Positions 1 through 9,600 of a stretch of DNA of 64,000 nt are shown here, one piece after another. The translations under genes were made by a program, and so were the position numbers. Under the pieces are notes generated by a model. It was not told the DNA's origin. It was given only the letters and a program-made list of their open reading frames with translations, and ran no database searches. This DNA comes from Bacteroidota bacterium. Lineage in GTDB: Bacteria > Bacteroidota > Bacteroidia > Chitinophagales > Saprospiraceae. The stretch is from assembly GCA_024743405.1 (NCBI GenBank), contig JANSWP010000007.1:1-64000 (forward strand). Reading direction: 5' to 3'. The number at the start of each line of letters is the position of its first letter. Within the stretch, counting starts at the first letter, position 1.

Positions 1-34
1 CATATTTGACGAAAACTATTTATTTGCCAGAAGA

Positions 35-79
35 GGCAAAAAGCACAGGCATATCCTTAGATATGGCGAGCATTTTTAA
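35..79 (-). repeat. Intergenic repeat core, copy A
   Basis: Read on the minus strand this stretch begins TTAAAAATGCTCGC, continues into a 6-bp stem (CATATC, loop TAAG, GATATG) and ends CCTGTGCTTTTTGCC. The same flanks surround different stems at 10723-10769 and 32435-32480. The three stems differ in sequence but each still pairs, so structure appears to be kept while sequence drifts. A short open frame at 3-92 lies over it and is probably not a gene. Confidence 0.7.
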
Positions 80-137
80 CGAAATATGGTGAAAAAATAG
101 TCCGTCATAATGTGTGTAAGTTATTTCTGTCCAAGCA

Positions 138-192
138 CTTAACGACTAAAAAATAAGTCAGGCAAATGTTGGAGTTATTCTTAATGGATACT
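138..192. repeat. Facing pair of terminal inverted repeats (short derivative of the repeat family)
   Basis: Bases 140-160 (TAACGACTAAAAAATAAGTC) match the right terminal repeat of the 32376-32536 element read from its end inwards, with one mismatch over these 20 bases. Bases 161-179 (GGCAAATGTTGGAGTTATT) are the reverse complement, with one mismatch in 19, of the left terminal repeat plus its inner flank at 32390-32408. The two ends face each other with almost nothing between them, as in an element that lost its centre. A separate core copy lies at 35-79. Confidence 0.6.
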
Positions 193-248
193 AAAGGTAA
201 AATGAATGACCTATTTAGCCAATTCAATTATAGGTCTTCTTACCTTTA
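192..248. other. Nested inverted repeat in the leader of the broken gene
   Basis: TAAAGGTAA (192-200) pairs perfectly with TTACCTTTA (240-248), and inside it GACCTAT (208-214) pairs with ATAGGTC (230-236). The structure abuts the repeat end at 192 and stops 15 bases before the ATG at 264. It could be a structured leader, an operator or another decayed repeat. No run of T follows, so a terminator is unlikely. Confidence 0.4.
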
Positions 249-263
249 TCCCAAAATCATCCG

Positions 264-677
264 ATGAGAGAACCGCACTTACAATACTCTGATGAAGAGT
301 TCAGAAAGAAATTTGAGTTACTAGAATTACCCCCTGAAGTTATTACCCACGAAGCACATTTTCGAATTGTTTGGGTTTATTTGAAAGCCTTAGATTTTGA
401 TACTTCATTACAAAAGGTAGTTGAGGGTATTAAAAAATTTGACCAAAAATTTGGAAGAGGAGCTAAATACCATGCAACGATCAGTTATGCTTAAATGCAG
501 ATTTTTGGGAAAAAAATGGAGCATCAACCTTATCTAGATTGGGCGGAATTTATTTTTGAGAATGAAGATATGTTGAAGCCGGTGAAGGATGTTTTATTGA
601 AATATTACAAAGAAGAAACGCTGTTTTCTGAAAGGGCAAAAAGGGAATTTTTGGAACCAGATCTTAATCCATTTTAA
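264..677 (+). pseudogene. Small conserved hypothetical protein interrupted by an in-frame TAA
   Basis: The frame opens at ATG 264, reads 76 codons to TAA at 492-494, and resumes in the same frame at ATG 495 for 60 codons to 677. Together the parts would make one soluble protein of about 137 residues. The first part contains LPPEVITHEAHFRIVWVYL and ends KYHATISYA; the second ends FLEPDLNPF. The pattern of HEAH..., KYHxTI... and a late 'xPD' end recalls, from memory, a small uncharacterised bacterial family in which both halves form one chain. I therefore read this as one gene with a nonsense codon, not two genes. No frameshift is needed. Readthrough, a sequencing error, or reinitiation at the adjacent ATG are alternatives. 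Function is unknown. Confidence 0.6.
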
Positions 678-680
678 AAC

Positions 681-709
681 TTTTGCGTCTTTTTTTAATT
701 TTTTTCGTC
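681..709 (+). promoter_or_regulatory. ECF-type promoter of sigZ
   Basis: TTTTGCGTC at 681-689 and CGTC at 706-709 are separated by 16 bases, 20 bases before the sigZ ATG. The same pair with a 15-base spacer lies before arsM (1277-1304). A CGTC -10 element is characteristic of several ECF sigma factors, so the natural reading is that SigZ transcribes its own gene and arsM. Confidence 0.6.
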
Positions 710-728
710 CACCATAAAATGAATATTT

Positions 729-1274
729 ATGGAAGCTATTAAATGGCAAAATATCAATCAATCATTGCAAAAATTCGTACAAAGTAAAGTCCAAGATGAG
801 GTTATATCGAAAGATATTCTTCAGGATGTATATGTAAAAGTGCAATTGAAATTACCTCAATTAAAAGATGAAGCGAAACTCATGCCTTGGGTTTTTCAGA
901 TAGCTCGAAATGAAATTAATGATCATTTTCGACGCCAAAGAAAGACTAGAACATTGGATATCGTCGATGGTGAAAATGCTAAAGATGAATCAGAAATGCC
1001 AAATACTCATCAGGGTTTTTCTCAATGCGTTCCATCTTTCTTGGATGCCTTACCAGAAAAATATCGAGAGGCTTTATTTTTGGTGGAGATTGAAGGATTG
1101 CCCCAAAAGGAACTGGCAGAAAGGTTGAACATTTCCTATTCTGGAGCTAAGTCAAGAGTACAACGTGGTCGGGAGAAATTAAAAGAAGCACTTTTGGAAT
1201 GTTGTAAGATCAAAACAGATGTTTATGGAAACATCTTAGAGTATCAAAAAAGAGTGTCTTTAGATGATTGTTGA
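729..1274 (+). CDS. sigZ: RNA polymerase ECF sigma factor SigZ
   Basis: This 181-residue protein is an ECF-type sigma factor. Region 2 spans about residues 10-75 (ILQDVYVKVQ, PWVFQIARNEINDHFRR) and region 4 about 100-153 (LPEKYREALFLVEIEGLPQKELAERL followed by the SYSGAKSRVQRGREKLK helix). The SigZ subgroup is indicated by the tail LLECCKIKTDVYGNI, with Cys158 and Cys159, plus Cys100 and a terminal Cys181. No anti-sigma gene is adjacent, unlike most ECF systems. It sits 65 bases before arsM and shares a promoter motif with it, so its likely job is to switch on arsenic methylation. Whether the cysteines sense metal or redox state is inference. The start is the ATG right after the promoter. Confidence 0.9.
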   Translation: MEAIKWQNINQSLQKFVQSKVQDEVISKDILQDVYVKVQLKLPQLKDEAKLMPWVFQIARNEINDHFRRQRKTRTLDIVDGENAKDESEMPNTHQGFSQCVPSFLDALPEKYREALFLVEIEGLPQKELAERLNISYSGAKSRVQRGREKLKEALLECCKIKTDVYGNILEYQKRVSLDDC

Positions 1275-1276
1275 AA

Positions 1277-1304
1277 TTTTGCGTCCTTTTTTCTAATCTC
1301 CGTC
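1277..1304 (+). promoter_or_regulatory. ECF-type promoter of arsM
   Basis: TTTTGCGTC at 1277-1285 and CGTC at 1301-1304 repeat the motif found before sigZ, with a 15-base spacer in place of 16. The T-rich spacer (CTTTTTTCTAAT against TTTTTTTAATTTT) is also similar. The start codon of arsM follows 35 bases later. Confidence 0.6.
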
Positions 1305-1339
1305 TATAGGGCATCTTATTAAAAATAAAACTCAAAAAA

Positions 1340-2149
1340 ATGTCAGAAAAAATCAAAGAAATTGTAAGACAAAAGTATACAGAAGTGGTTACTCAAAACA
1401 CTGGAAGTTGCTATGACACTTTATGTTGTTCACCCACAGGTGACTCGCCTTTTAAAGAATCTTATGATCATTTAGATGGTTATGAACCAGATGCAGATTT
1501 TGGATTGGGATGTGGCATTCCTACAGATACTGCTTTAATAAAAAAGGGACAAACTGTATTGGATTTGGGCTCAGGTGCTGGTAATGATGTGTTTGTTGCT
1601 CGTAGTATGGTAGGCGAAAAAGGCAAAGTAATTGGCGTAGATATGACTACTGCAATGGTAGAAAAGGCAAATATGAATAAAGCGAAATTGGGATACGAAA
1701 ATGTGGAGTTCTTATTGGGGGAGATTGAGGATTTACCACTACAAAATGAATTGATTGATGTTGCGATTAGCAATTGTGTGATGAATCTTGTCCCAGACAA
1801 AAACAAGGCTTACCAAGAGGTGTTTAGAGTATTGAAGAAAAATGGACATTTCAGTATTTCAGATGTAGTTTTGAGTGGGGAAATGCCAGAAAAGATCAAA
1901 AATGCCGCCGAAATGTATGCAGGTTGTGTTTCTGGTGCGTTATTAAAATCTGATTATTTGTCGGCTATAGAAAAGGCTGGGTTTTCAAATATGAAGATTG
2001 AAAAGGAACGAGAAATATATTTGCCGGATGAGGTTTTGAGTAATTTTTTGGATGAACAAGAAATTACAGCATTTAGAAAATCCGGCTCAAAAGTACTTAG
2101 CATTACAGTAGTAGCAGAAAAACCATGTTGTGCGCCTGGGTGTTGTTAA
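1340..2149 (+). CDS. arsM: Arsenite S-adenosylmethionine methyltransferase ArsM
   Basis: The 269-residue enzyme transfers methyl groups from S-adenosylmethionine to trivalent arsenic in the cytoplasm. The SAM-binding motif is VLDLGSGAGND (about residues 73-83), followed by GVDMT. The three cysteines conserved in ArsM for arsenite binding are visible as Cys58 (LGCGIP), Cys146 (ISNCVMNL) and Cys196 (AGCVSGAL). Further cysteines occur near the N-terminus (Cys24, Cys29, Cys30) and in a Cys-rich tail (KPCCAPGCC), common in bacterial ArsM proteins. It follows sigZ and has the same ECF promoter motif, which predicts SigZ control. No arsR, arsB or arsC lies nearby. Confidence 0.93.
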   Translation: MSEKIKEIVRQKYTEVVTQNTGSCYDTLCCSPTGDSPFKESYDHLDGYEPDADFGLGCGIPTDTALIKKGQTVLDLGSGAGNDVFVARSMVGEKGKVIGVDMTTAMVEKANMNKAKLGYENVEFLLGEIEDLPLQNELIDVAISNCVMNLVPDKNKAYQEVFRVLKKNGHFSISDVVLSGEMPEKIKNAAEMYAGCVSGALLKSDYLSAIEKAGFSNMKIEKEREIYLPDEVLSNFLDEQEITAFRKSGSKVLSITVVAEKPCCAPGCC

Positions 2150-2215
2150 AACCCAAGATTAGACGAACTTATACAGTTTTTAGATAATGAATTCCCAAGG
2201 GGTACGTTAATTTAA

Positions 2216-2223
2216 TAGTTTTG
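2216..2223 (+). promoter_or_regulatory. Bacteroidota -7 element with flanking inverted repeat
   Basis: TAGTTTTG at 2216-2223 fits TAnnTTTG. GGGTAC (2200-2205) and GTACCC (2223-2228) form an inverted pair around it and could be operator half-sites. No clear -33 TTG is present. Transcription from here would give a leader that starts just before the hairpin at 2232-2264. Confidence 0.4.
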
Positions 2224-2231
2224 TACCCAAA

Positions 2232-2264
2232 GCAGCTCCGTTTGAATTAATCAAATGGAGCTGC
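2232..2264 (+). terminator. Strong hairpin between arsM and the hydrolase gene
   Basis: GCAGCTCCGTTTGA (2232-2245) pairs with TCAAATGGAGCTGC (2251-2264), all pairs Watson-Crick except one G-T, around a 5-base loop. It lies 83 bases past the arsM stop and 21 bases before the hydrolase ATG at 2286. It may end arsM transcription, although only ATTTATTT follows it. If the promoter at 2216-2223 is real, it would sit at the very 5' end of the hydrolase mRNA. Confidence 0.45.
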
Positions 2265-2285
2265 ATTTATTTGAATCCAATACGA

Positions 2286-3071
2286 ATGAAATTTTTTAAG
2301 AATTTAGGAATCACTTTATTTATTATTTATGCGATAGCCTGTGTCGTATTATTTTTTGCTCAAGATCGTATTATCTTTCTGCCAGATACACTTCCTGAAG
2401 ATTATGTTTTTCGAGCAGGAGAGGAGGTTGAAATTGAGGTGGAAGATGGAGTATCTCTAAATTGTTTGTGGTTAAAAGAACCTAATTCTCGTGGTGTGAT
2501 TTTTTATCTTCATGGCAATCGTGGATCATTAAGGAGATGCTTGCATCAAGCTAACCAAATGGATGGCAATGATTATGACATTTTTTTACACGATTATCGA
2601 GGATATGGAAAAAGTGATGGGGTAATTAGATCAGAGGATCAAATACATAAAGACAATCAAAAAGTTTACGACTTTTTAAAACAGCATTATCCGGAAGAGA
2701 AGATAGTTCTAGTTGGTTATTCCTTAGGAAGTGGAATGGCGTCTTATTTGGCTTCCAAAAATAACCCACAACAATTATTCTTGCTTGCTCCTTATTATAG
2801 TATGATTGATATTAAAGATCGTCGAGCACCTATTATTCCTGATTTTTTGTTGAAATATCAATTCAAAAGTTTTGATTTTTTGAAAAATGTAAAAATGCCG
2901 ATTACCCTTTTTCACGGTACTCGTGACAATGTGATACCCTATGACTCTAGTGAAAAATTAAGAGCTTTAAAGCCTGATTTGATTGAGTTGGTGACCTTGA
3001 ATAATGAAAGTCATCGAGGGGCTATATTTAATCCTGTCTTTAGGAACACGTTGAGTGATTTATTGAAATAA
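2286..3071 (+). CDS. Membrane-anchored alpha/beta hydrolase
   Basis: From ATG 2286 the protein has 261 residues; an in-frame TTG at 2271 would add five and is less likely because it precedes the lysine of a typical membrane anchor. A hydrophobic segment (LGITLFIIYAIACVVLFFA) is followed by a FxPDTLPxDY-type linker and an alpha/beta hydrolase fold. Visible motifs are the oxyanion loop FYLHGNRGS, the DYRGYGKSDG stretch, the nucleophile elbow GYSLGSG, the acid-bearing TLFHGTRDNVIPYDSS and a late histidine in NNESHRG. This resembles the FrsA/YfhR-like serine hydrolases attached to the cell envelope. The substrate is unknown. The gene is followed 16 bases later by the lipoprotein gene at 3088, probably as one transcript. 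Confidence 0.85.
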   Translation: MKFFKNLGITLFIIYAIACVVLFFAQDRIIFLPDTLPEDYVFRAGEEVEIEVEDGVSLNCLWLKEPNSRGVIFYLHGNRGSLRRCLHQANQMDGNDYDIFLHDYRGYGKSDGVIRSEDQIHKDNQKVYDFLKQHYPEEKIVLVGYSLGSGMASYLASKNNPQQLFLLAPYYSMIDIKDRRAPIIPDFLLKYQFKSFDFLKNVKMPITLFHGTRDNVIPYDSSEKLRALKPDLIELVTLNNESHRGAIFNPVFRNTLSDLLK

Positions 3072-3087
3072 AATAAACAACTATTTT

Positions 3088-3561
3088 ATGAAAACCATTT
3101 TTAGCTTTTTACTTGCTTTTGTTGCCTTCTTTTTTGCTTGCAATACTTCTAAAAATACCAACAGCGAAGCAATGAAAAAAGCCTTTCAATTACACACGGA
3201 ATCTTCCCAAATTGAAAAGGAATTAACTCCTGAACTCGAAACCCTCATTCAAATTAGAAATCAAATTAATATTATGGGGCGTCAATTAACGGAGTCGGAG
3301 ATGTCAAAAGTTGAACGAATTAATCAAATTGAAAGTAGCTTGAATTTTTGGAAAGACAACTTACCGGATGTACCCGGTTTTGAGCACGAACATCATGATC
3401 ATGAAGGACCATGTAAACATGATTATGGAAAAAAGTTAGAGCTAATACCAGAGGATTGGATTCGCGTTCAACAGGAATTTAAAGACAGTATTTTAGTTAT
3501 TAAGAGTAGAATAGAGGATGTTTTGAAGGCTGAAAATAACAAGGGTCAAAAGTTCAATTAA
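3088..3561 (+). CDS. Histidine-rich putative lipoprotein
   Basis: This 157-residue protein begins with a lipoprotein signal (MKTIFSFLLAFVAFFFAC, lipobox cysteine at 18). The body is highly charged and probably helical (residues 35-90). It then has a His/Asp/Glu/Cys cluster HEHHDHEGPCKHD, which looks able to bind a metal ion. I do not recognise a named family, although short Bacteroidota lipoproteins with this His-rich patch are common. It is likely co-transcribed with the hydrolase. Its 3' end forms part of the shared terminator with the convergent protease gene. Confidence 0.75.
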   Translation: MKTIFSFLLAFVAFFFACNTSKNTNSEAMKKAFQLHTESSQIEKELTPELETLIQIRNQINIMGRQLTESEMSKVERINQIESSLNFWKDNLPDVPGFEHEHHDHEGPCKHDYGKKLELIPEDWIRVQQEFKDSILVIKSRIEDVLKAENNKGQKFN

Positions 3562-3588
3562 TTTTAATGTTGAACTTCTGACCCTTGT
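3539..3588. terminator. Bidirectional terminator
   Basis: ACAAGGGTCA with inner AGTTCAA (3539-3558) pairs with TTGAACT and TGACCCTTGT (3570-3588). The hairpin overlaps the stop of the lipoprotein gene and lies 27 bases from the end of the convergent protease gene, so it can serve both. Confidence 0.75.
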
Positions 3589-3615
3589 GTATTTAATAAT
3601 TTTTATAAGGTAAGG

Positions 3616-6600
3616 TTATCTAAGCAAAGTCACTTCTCCGTGGCGAGTTTCATCATCGCCTCCGCAAGTATAACGAACAACCCAGACATAAACATCTGCA
3701 GCTGCAGGCTCGTCATTTTGGGTGCCATCCCAGAAGTAATTTCCATCTGTTGCTTCAAAAACCTTTTGTCCCCATCGGTTGTATATTTCCATTGATGTCA
3801 ATTGAGCATCTGTATTGCCAGTGGGTACAAGTTGGAAAAGGTCATTCATTTCATCACCATCAGGAGTAAAACCAGTTGGAAATTCAATATCTCCTGGAGC
3901 ACATTCGAACGTAACAATCAATTCAATAGCCCTTTCTGCAATACATCCAGAGTCATCCGAAAGAGTGGCAGTATATTCAATATCTTCAAATAAAATGACT
4001 TGGACTGAATCACAATCTACATTCAAACAAGTCAAATTATCAGCCGGATTCCAAGTATATGATTCAATGATAGTGGATGCAGGGTTAGGTGAGGCTACCA
4101 ATAAAATGGTATCCCCTAATCGATGGGGTCCAGCAGGAAACGTTGTAATATCAATCTGGAATCCATTAGCTTCAGGGAGATTGATGCTTTCAGAAATTGA
4201 GCAGTCACCATTTTGAGCGGTAATAGTGTAATTACCTGCCTGCAAATCTGGAAATATAGGATTACTCTGGAAGTTTTGACCATCAAGGCTATAAGTCCAT
4301 CCAGCTGAGATTGGTTCATTGATCTGAATGAGTCCATCTATCCCATCTTCTCCAGGGCAAGTAGGAGACTGTGTATCTGCTGTCAAATTTGGTAAATCAT
4401 TAGCTGAAATTGTAAAGCTATATTTATAAAAACAAGGGCCATCTTGGATAAATAAGTCTTGTGTTCCTGTGGTGAGTCCATCAAATGTAAATCCATTTTG
4501 GAAATTAGTTCCATCTAAACTGTAAGTCCAGTTGGGGTTAGGATTAGAAATACTCATGGCTCCAGTTGGACTATCTTCACAATCCGCATTGGTAATATCA
4601 AACAACACATTTGGTTTACCTGTCAATTCGATAATGAAACTTTGTTCCAACGTACAATTATTGGCATCTGTTATGGTTACATTATAAACGCCTGCATCCA
4701 AGCCTGTTACCTCCGAAACATCTCCAACTCCTGGGATGTCCCAATCAAATAAAAATGGAGAGGCACCACTAGTTAAATTAACGGAAATTTCGCCTTGATC
4801 TCCTCCTTCACAGGTATTGATGACGTCAAAATCTAAAGCCATATCATTACCAACTGGAACAATACCAGTGGCTGTTTGGATACATCCATTATCGTCTGTA
4901 ATAGTAACGCCGTAATTTCCAGGAGGAAGATTATCAATTGTTGAAACATCGCCTGCACCAGGTATATCCCAATCATAATTAAAAGGTGGTGCACCATTGT
5001 TCACATTTACAGTGATAGATCCATTTGTTCCAGCCTCGCAAGAAGGAGTTGGATCGAAAGAGATATTCATGGCTAAGAAATTAATTAAGGTCACATTACT
5101 GGTAGAATCACAACCGTCAAAGCCTGTAAATGTTTGAGAATAAGTTCCCGGAGCAATAGCTGGAGATCCATGAATAATAACCGTTGTACCTGGACAAGCG
5201 AAGATTTCATCCTCTGTTTGTTGCATACCAAACTGGACAATCACCGTATCTATTGAATAACAACCTGCATCTGTCCATGCGATAACTGTATAACTTCCTG
5301 GCTCATCTGGAGTTGCAATAGTACAAGCACAATCTGTACAACTCAAACTTTCCGCATCTTGCCATTCGTAATGATCCCAGTAATCTCCTTGAACACACAA
5401 TTCAACACTTTCTCCAGGGCAAATAGTCGCAACCATAGGCTCCACCATATTGATAGTTGGATCATCTACTACGATCTCCATAGTGTCACTCTGCAAATTG
5501 CCACAGGAATCAATCACATTGACCCAATAATCTCCTTCTAACCAAACGGTGATGGTCGAATCAGTTGTACCATCTGACCATTCGTAACTCACAAAACTAC
5601 TTCCTGCATTAATTTCAAAAACACCATTGTCACAAATCAATTGAATATCAGGACCAATATCCAATTTTGGTGGAGGTGGACCTTCCAAAAGTAGGCTGTC
5701 TAAGTTGTTTGTATAATCACATTCAGCAATAGAAGTGACTGGAAAATCATTTGCCAAATCAAAAGGAGTGACTAAAGAGGCATCGTCATTGACGACCACA
5801 AAAACGGGCGTATCATATAAAGCAGGCACAAAATAGGATACAAAAATACAATCATCTGGATCGATATTTTGACCTAATTCTTTGGTCGTTAATACATTTG
5901 CAGATGTCAATGTTGGATTGGCATCATAAAAAGTAATCGGTGTTTCACCAGTCAATCTTGAATCTCCTAAATTGCAAATTTCCAAGATCACCAAAAAACT
6001 ATCTACACCACATCCAAATGAATCAACAGAAACAGTAACATCTGGAACAGGAAAACTTGGATCAGCATATTGGGTCAAGAAATTATTTAAAACGACACTA
6101 TCTCCAACAATATGGTGTGGTTGCTGAGCATTCGGTACACTTAAATCATCATTGATATTGACGTTAAAATAGTTGTGTTGATTCCAAACAGGGCGCGTCG
6201 CAACCCATGGAGTAGAAACTGAACCGTAAGCACGAACTTCATTTGCACAAGAACAGAGTAGTTCTGTTTCTCCATCAACATCAACATCAACCACTACAGG
6301 ATATTCTACTCGAGTTCCGGATGAACAAGGATCTGCATATAATTGAGTTCCTGTGGCGCCATCCAATATTCGAATATTATCCTGATCTCGATAAACGACC
6401 TCTGAATTACCATCATTATTGAAATCAAAGACGGTACTTCCCGTTTGTCCAGAAAAGTCCGTAGTCGTTATTTGCCAAAGGACTTCAAAGTTATCTCCAT
6501 TAGGCTTTAAAACCTTATATTCTAAACCGGTACAAATACCCGTCTCAGGATTTCCGTCTCCATCAAAATCGGCAATATTAGCATGGGAAATGTCAGAGGT

Positions 6601-9600
6601 ATTATCGGACAATTCGAAATAATTAACTACCAAATCAACTGTTTGAATATCCCAAACATAAACACCCGTGGTATTACTTATACTAGTGGTCACCAATGCA
6701 TCCAAGTCTCCATCTTTATCCATATCTGCCAAACTCGTTCTTCCATCTTGACTAGATGGTTGTTCGACTTCAATATTTAAAGCGCTACCAAGCGGATTAG
6801 TGAGATCTATTCTAACGGAATAAACTGCATTTCCGGCTACTAACTCCAATCCTTTACATTCATCGCAAAAACTGTCTGGAAGGACATCCGCAGCCACTGA
6901 ATATTGGACTGCCCAATTTAAAAATCCAGGATCTTGCAATAGTCCCCTTGGATTAGTAAAGCCACCATTTGCTATTAATGCTCCTGTTTGACCATTGAAA
7001 ATTTGATTTCCAACATAAACTTCTGAAAGACCATCACCATCAAAATCGGCAGCACTAACCGTGGCAGCATCCTCAATAGCTTGATAACCTGCTTCTGTAT
7101 TTGATACCCATTTTTCTACATAATCCACTCCATCAAACTCATAACAGACAATTTTTCGTCGGACATCTCCATTAATAATGGCACCGCCTGAATAGGTTGC
7201 ATTTTCAATTAAATTACCTGCTTGAAAAAATATTTCTACAAAGCCATTTCCATCCAAATCTGCTAAAGATGGACCATCATTGGCATAGGTGAATGCTGGT
7301 GTCTGAATTACTGTTTCAACAACTCCACTTGCCCCATCGACAACGATAATGTTGGGTAATGGAACACCTGAATTTGAATTTGGACCCGTACATGGTTTTC
7401 CTAATACTTCTGGAATTCCATCGCGGTCAACATCTCCAACAATTGGGGTATTATATGCACACCAGTTTTCCACTTCATTGGCGGTACTCCATTCAATTTC
7501 CAATTCAAAATCACCCGTTTGAGGCTCAATTGTACAATCTACGGGACATTCGACATAATAAAAGTCGTCGCAAGTCTCCTCACCACAACAATCCGGGTCA
7601 TAACAATCAATCAAGCCGTCTCCGTCATCATCTCGACCATTGTAACATCTTTCTTCGAAGCATTCTCCAATCACGATTTCTGAACAAACAACTTGTTGTG
7701 TGGGTAGACCTTCATCGACAATTAGTTTTATAGGATAGGTCCCCGCTGAATCATAGAATACCGTATTTGGAAATTGAAAATTACTTGAACCAGGTATACT
7801 GTTTTCGCAATTTTCATATGAGAATCGAGCAACCGATCCACCTGCACTTTTCACTACATAGGCTAATAATTCATCGCCGACTCTATGAAAACTCGAAACT
7901 CCACTTGTTACTCCTAATCCATTAATATCATTTTCGATTACTGGTGATGAAGTAATGCTAGGAGAAAATCGAAGTAATTTATGGTCATCGTTATCAGATT
8001 CTTTTAAAACATAAACTGCATAACTATCACCACATTCTTTATAAGCTAAAACAGAGGATTGAAAGCCTGTTCCGAAGAAGCCTAAATTTTCAGTTGTTGG
8101 GACATTGGCTAAAGAGTTGCCAAAATCAAAACGTATTAACCCATTTTGAGTATCAGTGGCTAAAACATAATAATTATCATTTTCAATAATTAGGGTAGAT
8201 CCTGTAAATTCGGCATCTCCATTTCCTCCATCGTAAGTAGATACAGCCAATATATCCCCATCGATTTCATTTCCGAAATACAAAATTACCACATTACCAG
8301 ACTGAGCTGTAGCAATTCCCCACCAGTTTGCACCAATTTGGTACATGTCGTATGATTGTGCGGCTGAAAATTCAGATTGATAAGCACCCCCAACTAAGTT
8401 TACTTCAGGTGAATTATTTGCCAAATTAGTTCCAAAATCAAGACGATAAATATGATTCCAGACAGCTAAAAATCCATAATATTCTCCATTTTTAAATACA
8501 ATATCAATTCCTTCATTTTTGATATAATCAGCTGTAATTGGAATACCGGGTGTACTTAGGGGTGTTTGTGTCGGCGGGTTATTGATGTCATTGCCATAAT
8601 CCAGGCGGACAATTCGATTCACGCTCTGATTACTTTGACTCATAAATAAATGGTAGCCTGTTCCATTTTGTACATTGTCAATAAAATCGCAATGGGAAGG
8701 GCTACTTCCGATAGGTGCACTTATAGAAATATTGGGTACATCTAACAAGTCTGGTTCACAAAAACTCCAATAATAACTTTCAAATTGGCATAGCGAAAAA
8801 GCCGAAAATTGGATGTCATCACAAGTATTTGGCATATTTGGCAAGTAAGAAATGGATACGTCACAATTGCCAACTTTGACAAAGTTGGTTAAAACTGTGG
8901 TATCACTACACAAGGTATCACTAGCTACTAAATAAATTGAATAATTTCCAGGAGTATTAAAAGAGGTAGAAAAGTCTGTTGTGGTACTTTGCAATACGCC
9001 ATCTACAAACCATTCATAATCAATTCCATTGACTGAAGTATTGGTCATATTGACCACTTCATCGACCTCTAAATAATATTTGTCTTGAATAAAATTAGCT
9101 TTTACAGGACAAGTCACTTCAATTGTAATGGTCAAACTATCCACACAGTAAATATTCACAAGGGGATTGGAAGCAACTAAAGTGACATCGAAAAAACCTA
9201 TTTCATCAAATTGGTTGGTAATGTTCGGATCAATCGATATTGTATTGCCATCTATTTTCCAGACATAATCAGTCGCATTGATAGAATTATTGATGAAATT
9301 CAAATTTTTCCCGATGTCCACAGTCAACGCACTTGGGGTAAAAGCTGCAATAATTTGAAGTGGACAAGGCTCATTACAACCCTCTGAATCTAATAAACTT
9401 TGGCGCACATTTTCAACAAAGAAATTCATTCTATCTGCTTGTCCCTGAGTAAACATATTGTAACACATCAAGTCGCCATAATCCATATAATTGTTAACTA
9501 AATCGTCCTGATCGGTGATAAAAGGGTTATTTGGATCGGCAGCATTGACGTCTGTAGAGCAACTATTTGGAAAAAAATCACACGGAGAGGCAACAGTCGT

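Noticed and set aside
3-92. Open frame at the left edge, possible end of an incoming gene
   Set aside because: It lies over the repeat core at 35-79, which explains the sequence better; no family resemblance was seen.
910-1128. Shifted open frame inside sigZ
   Set aside because: It overlaps the clear sigma-factor gene in another frame and has no protein-like features.
3802-7733. Several plus-strand open frames opposite the giant protease gene
   Set aside because: All are antisense shadows of one continuous, well-supported coding frame.
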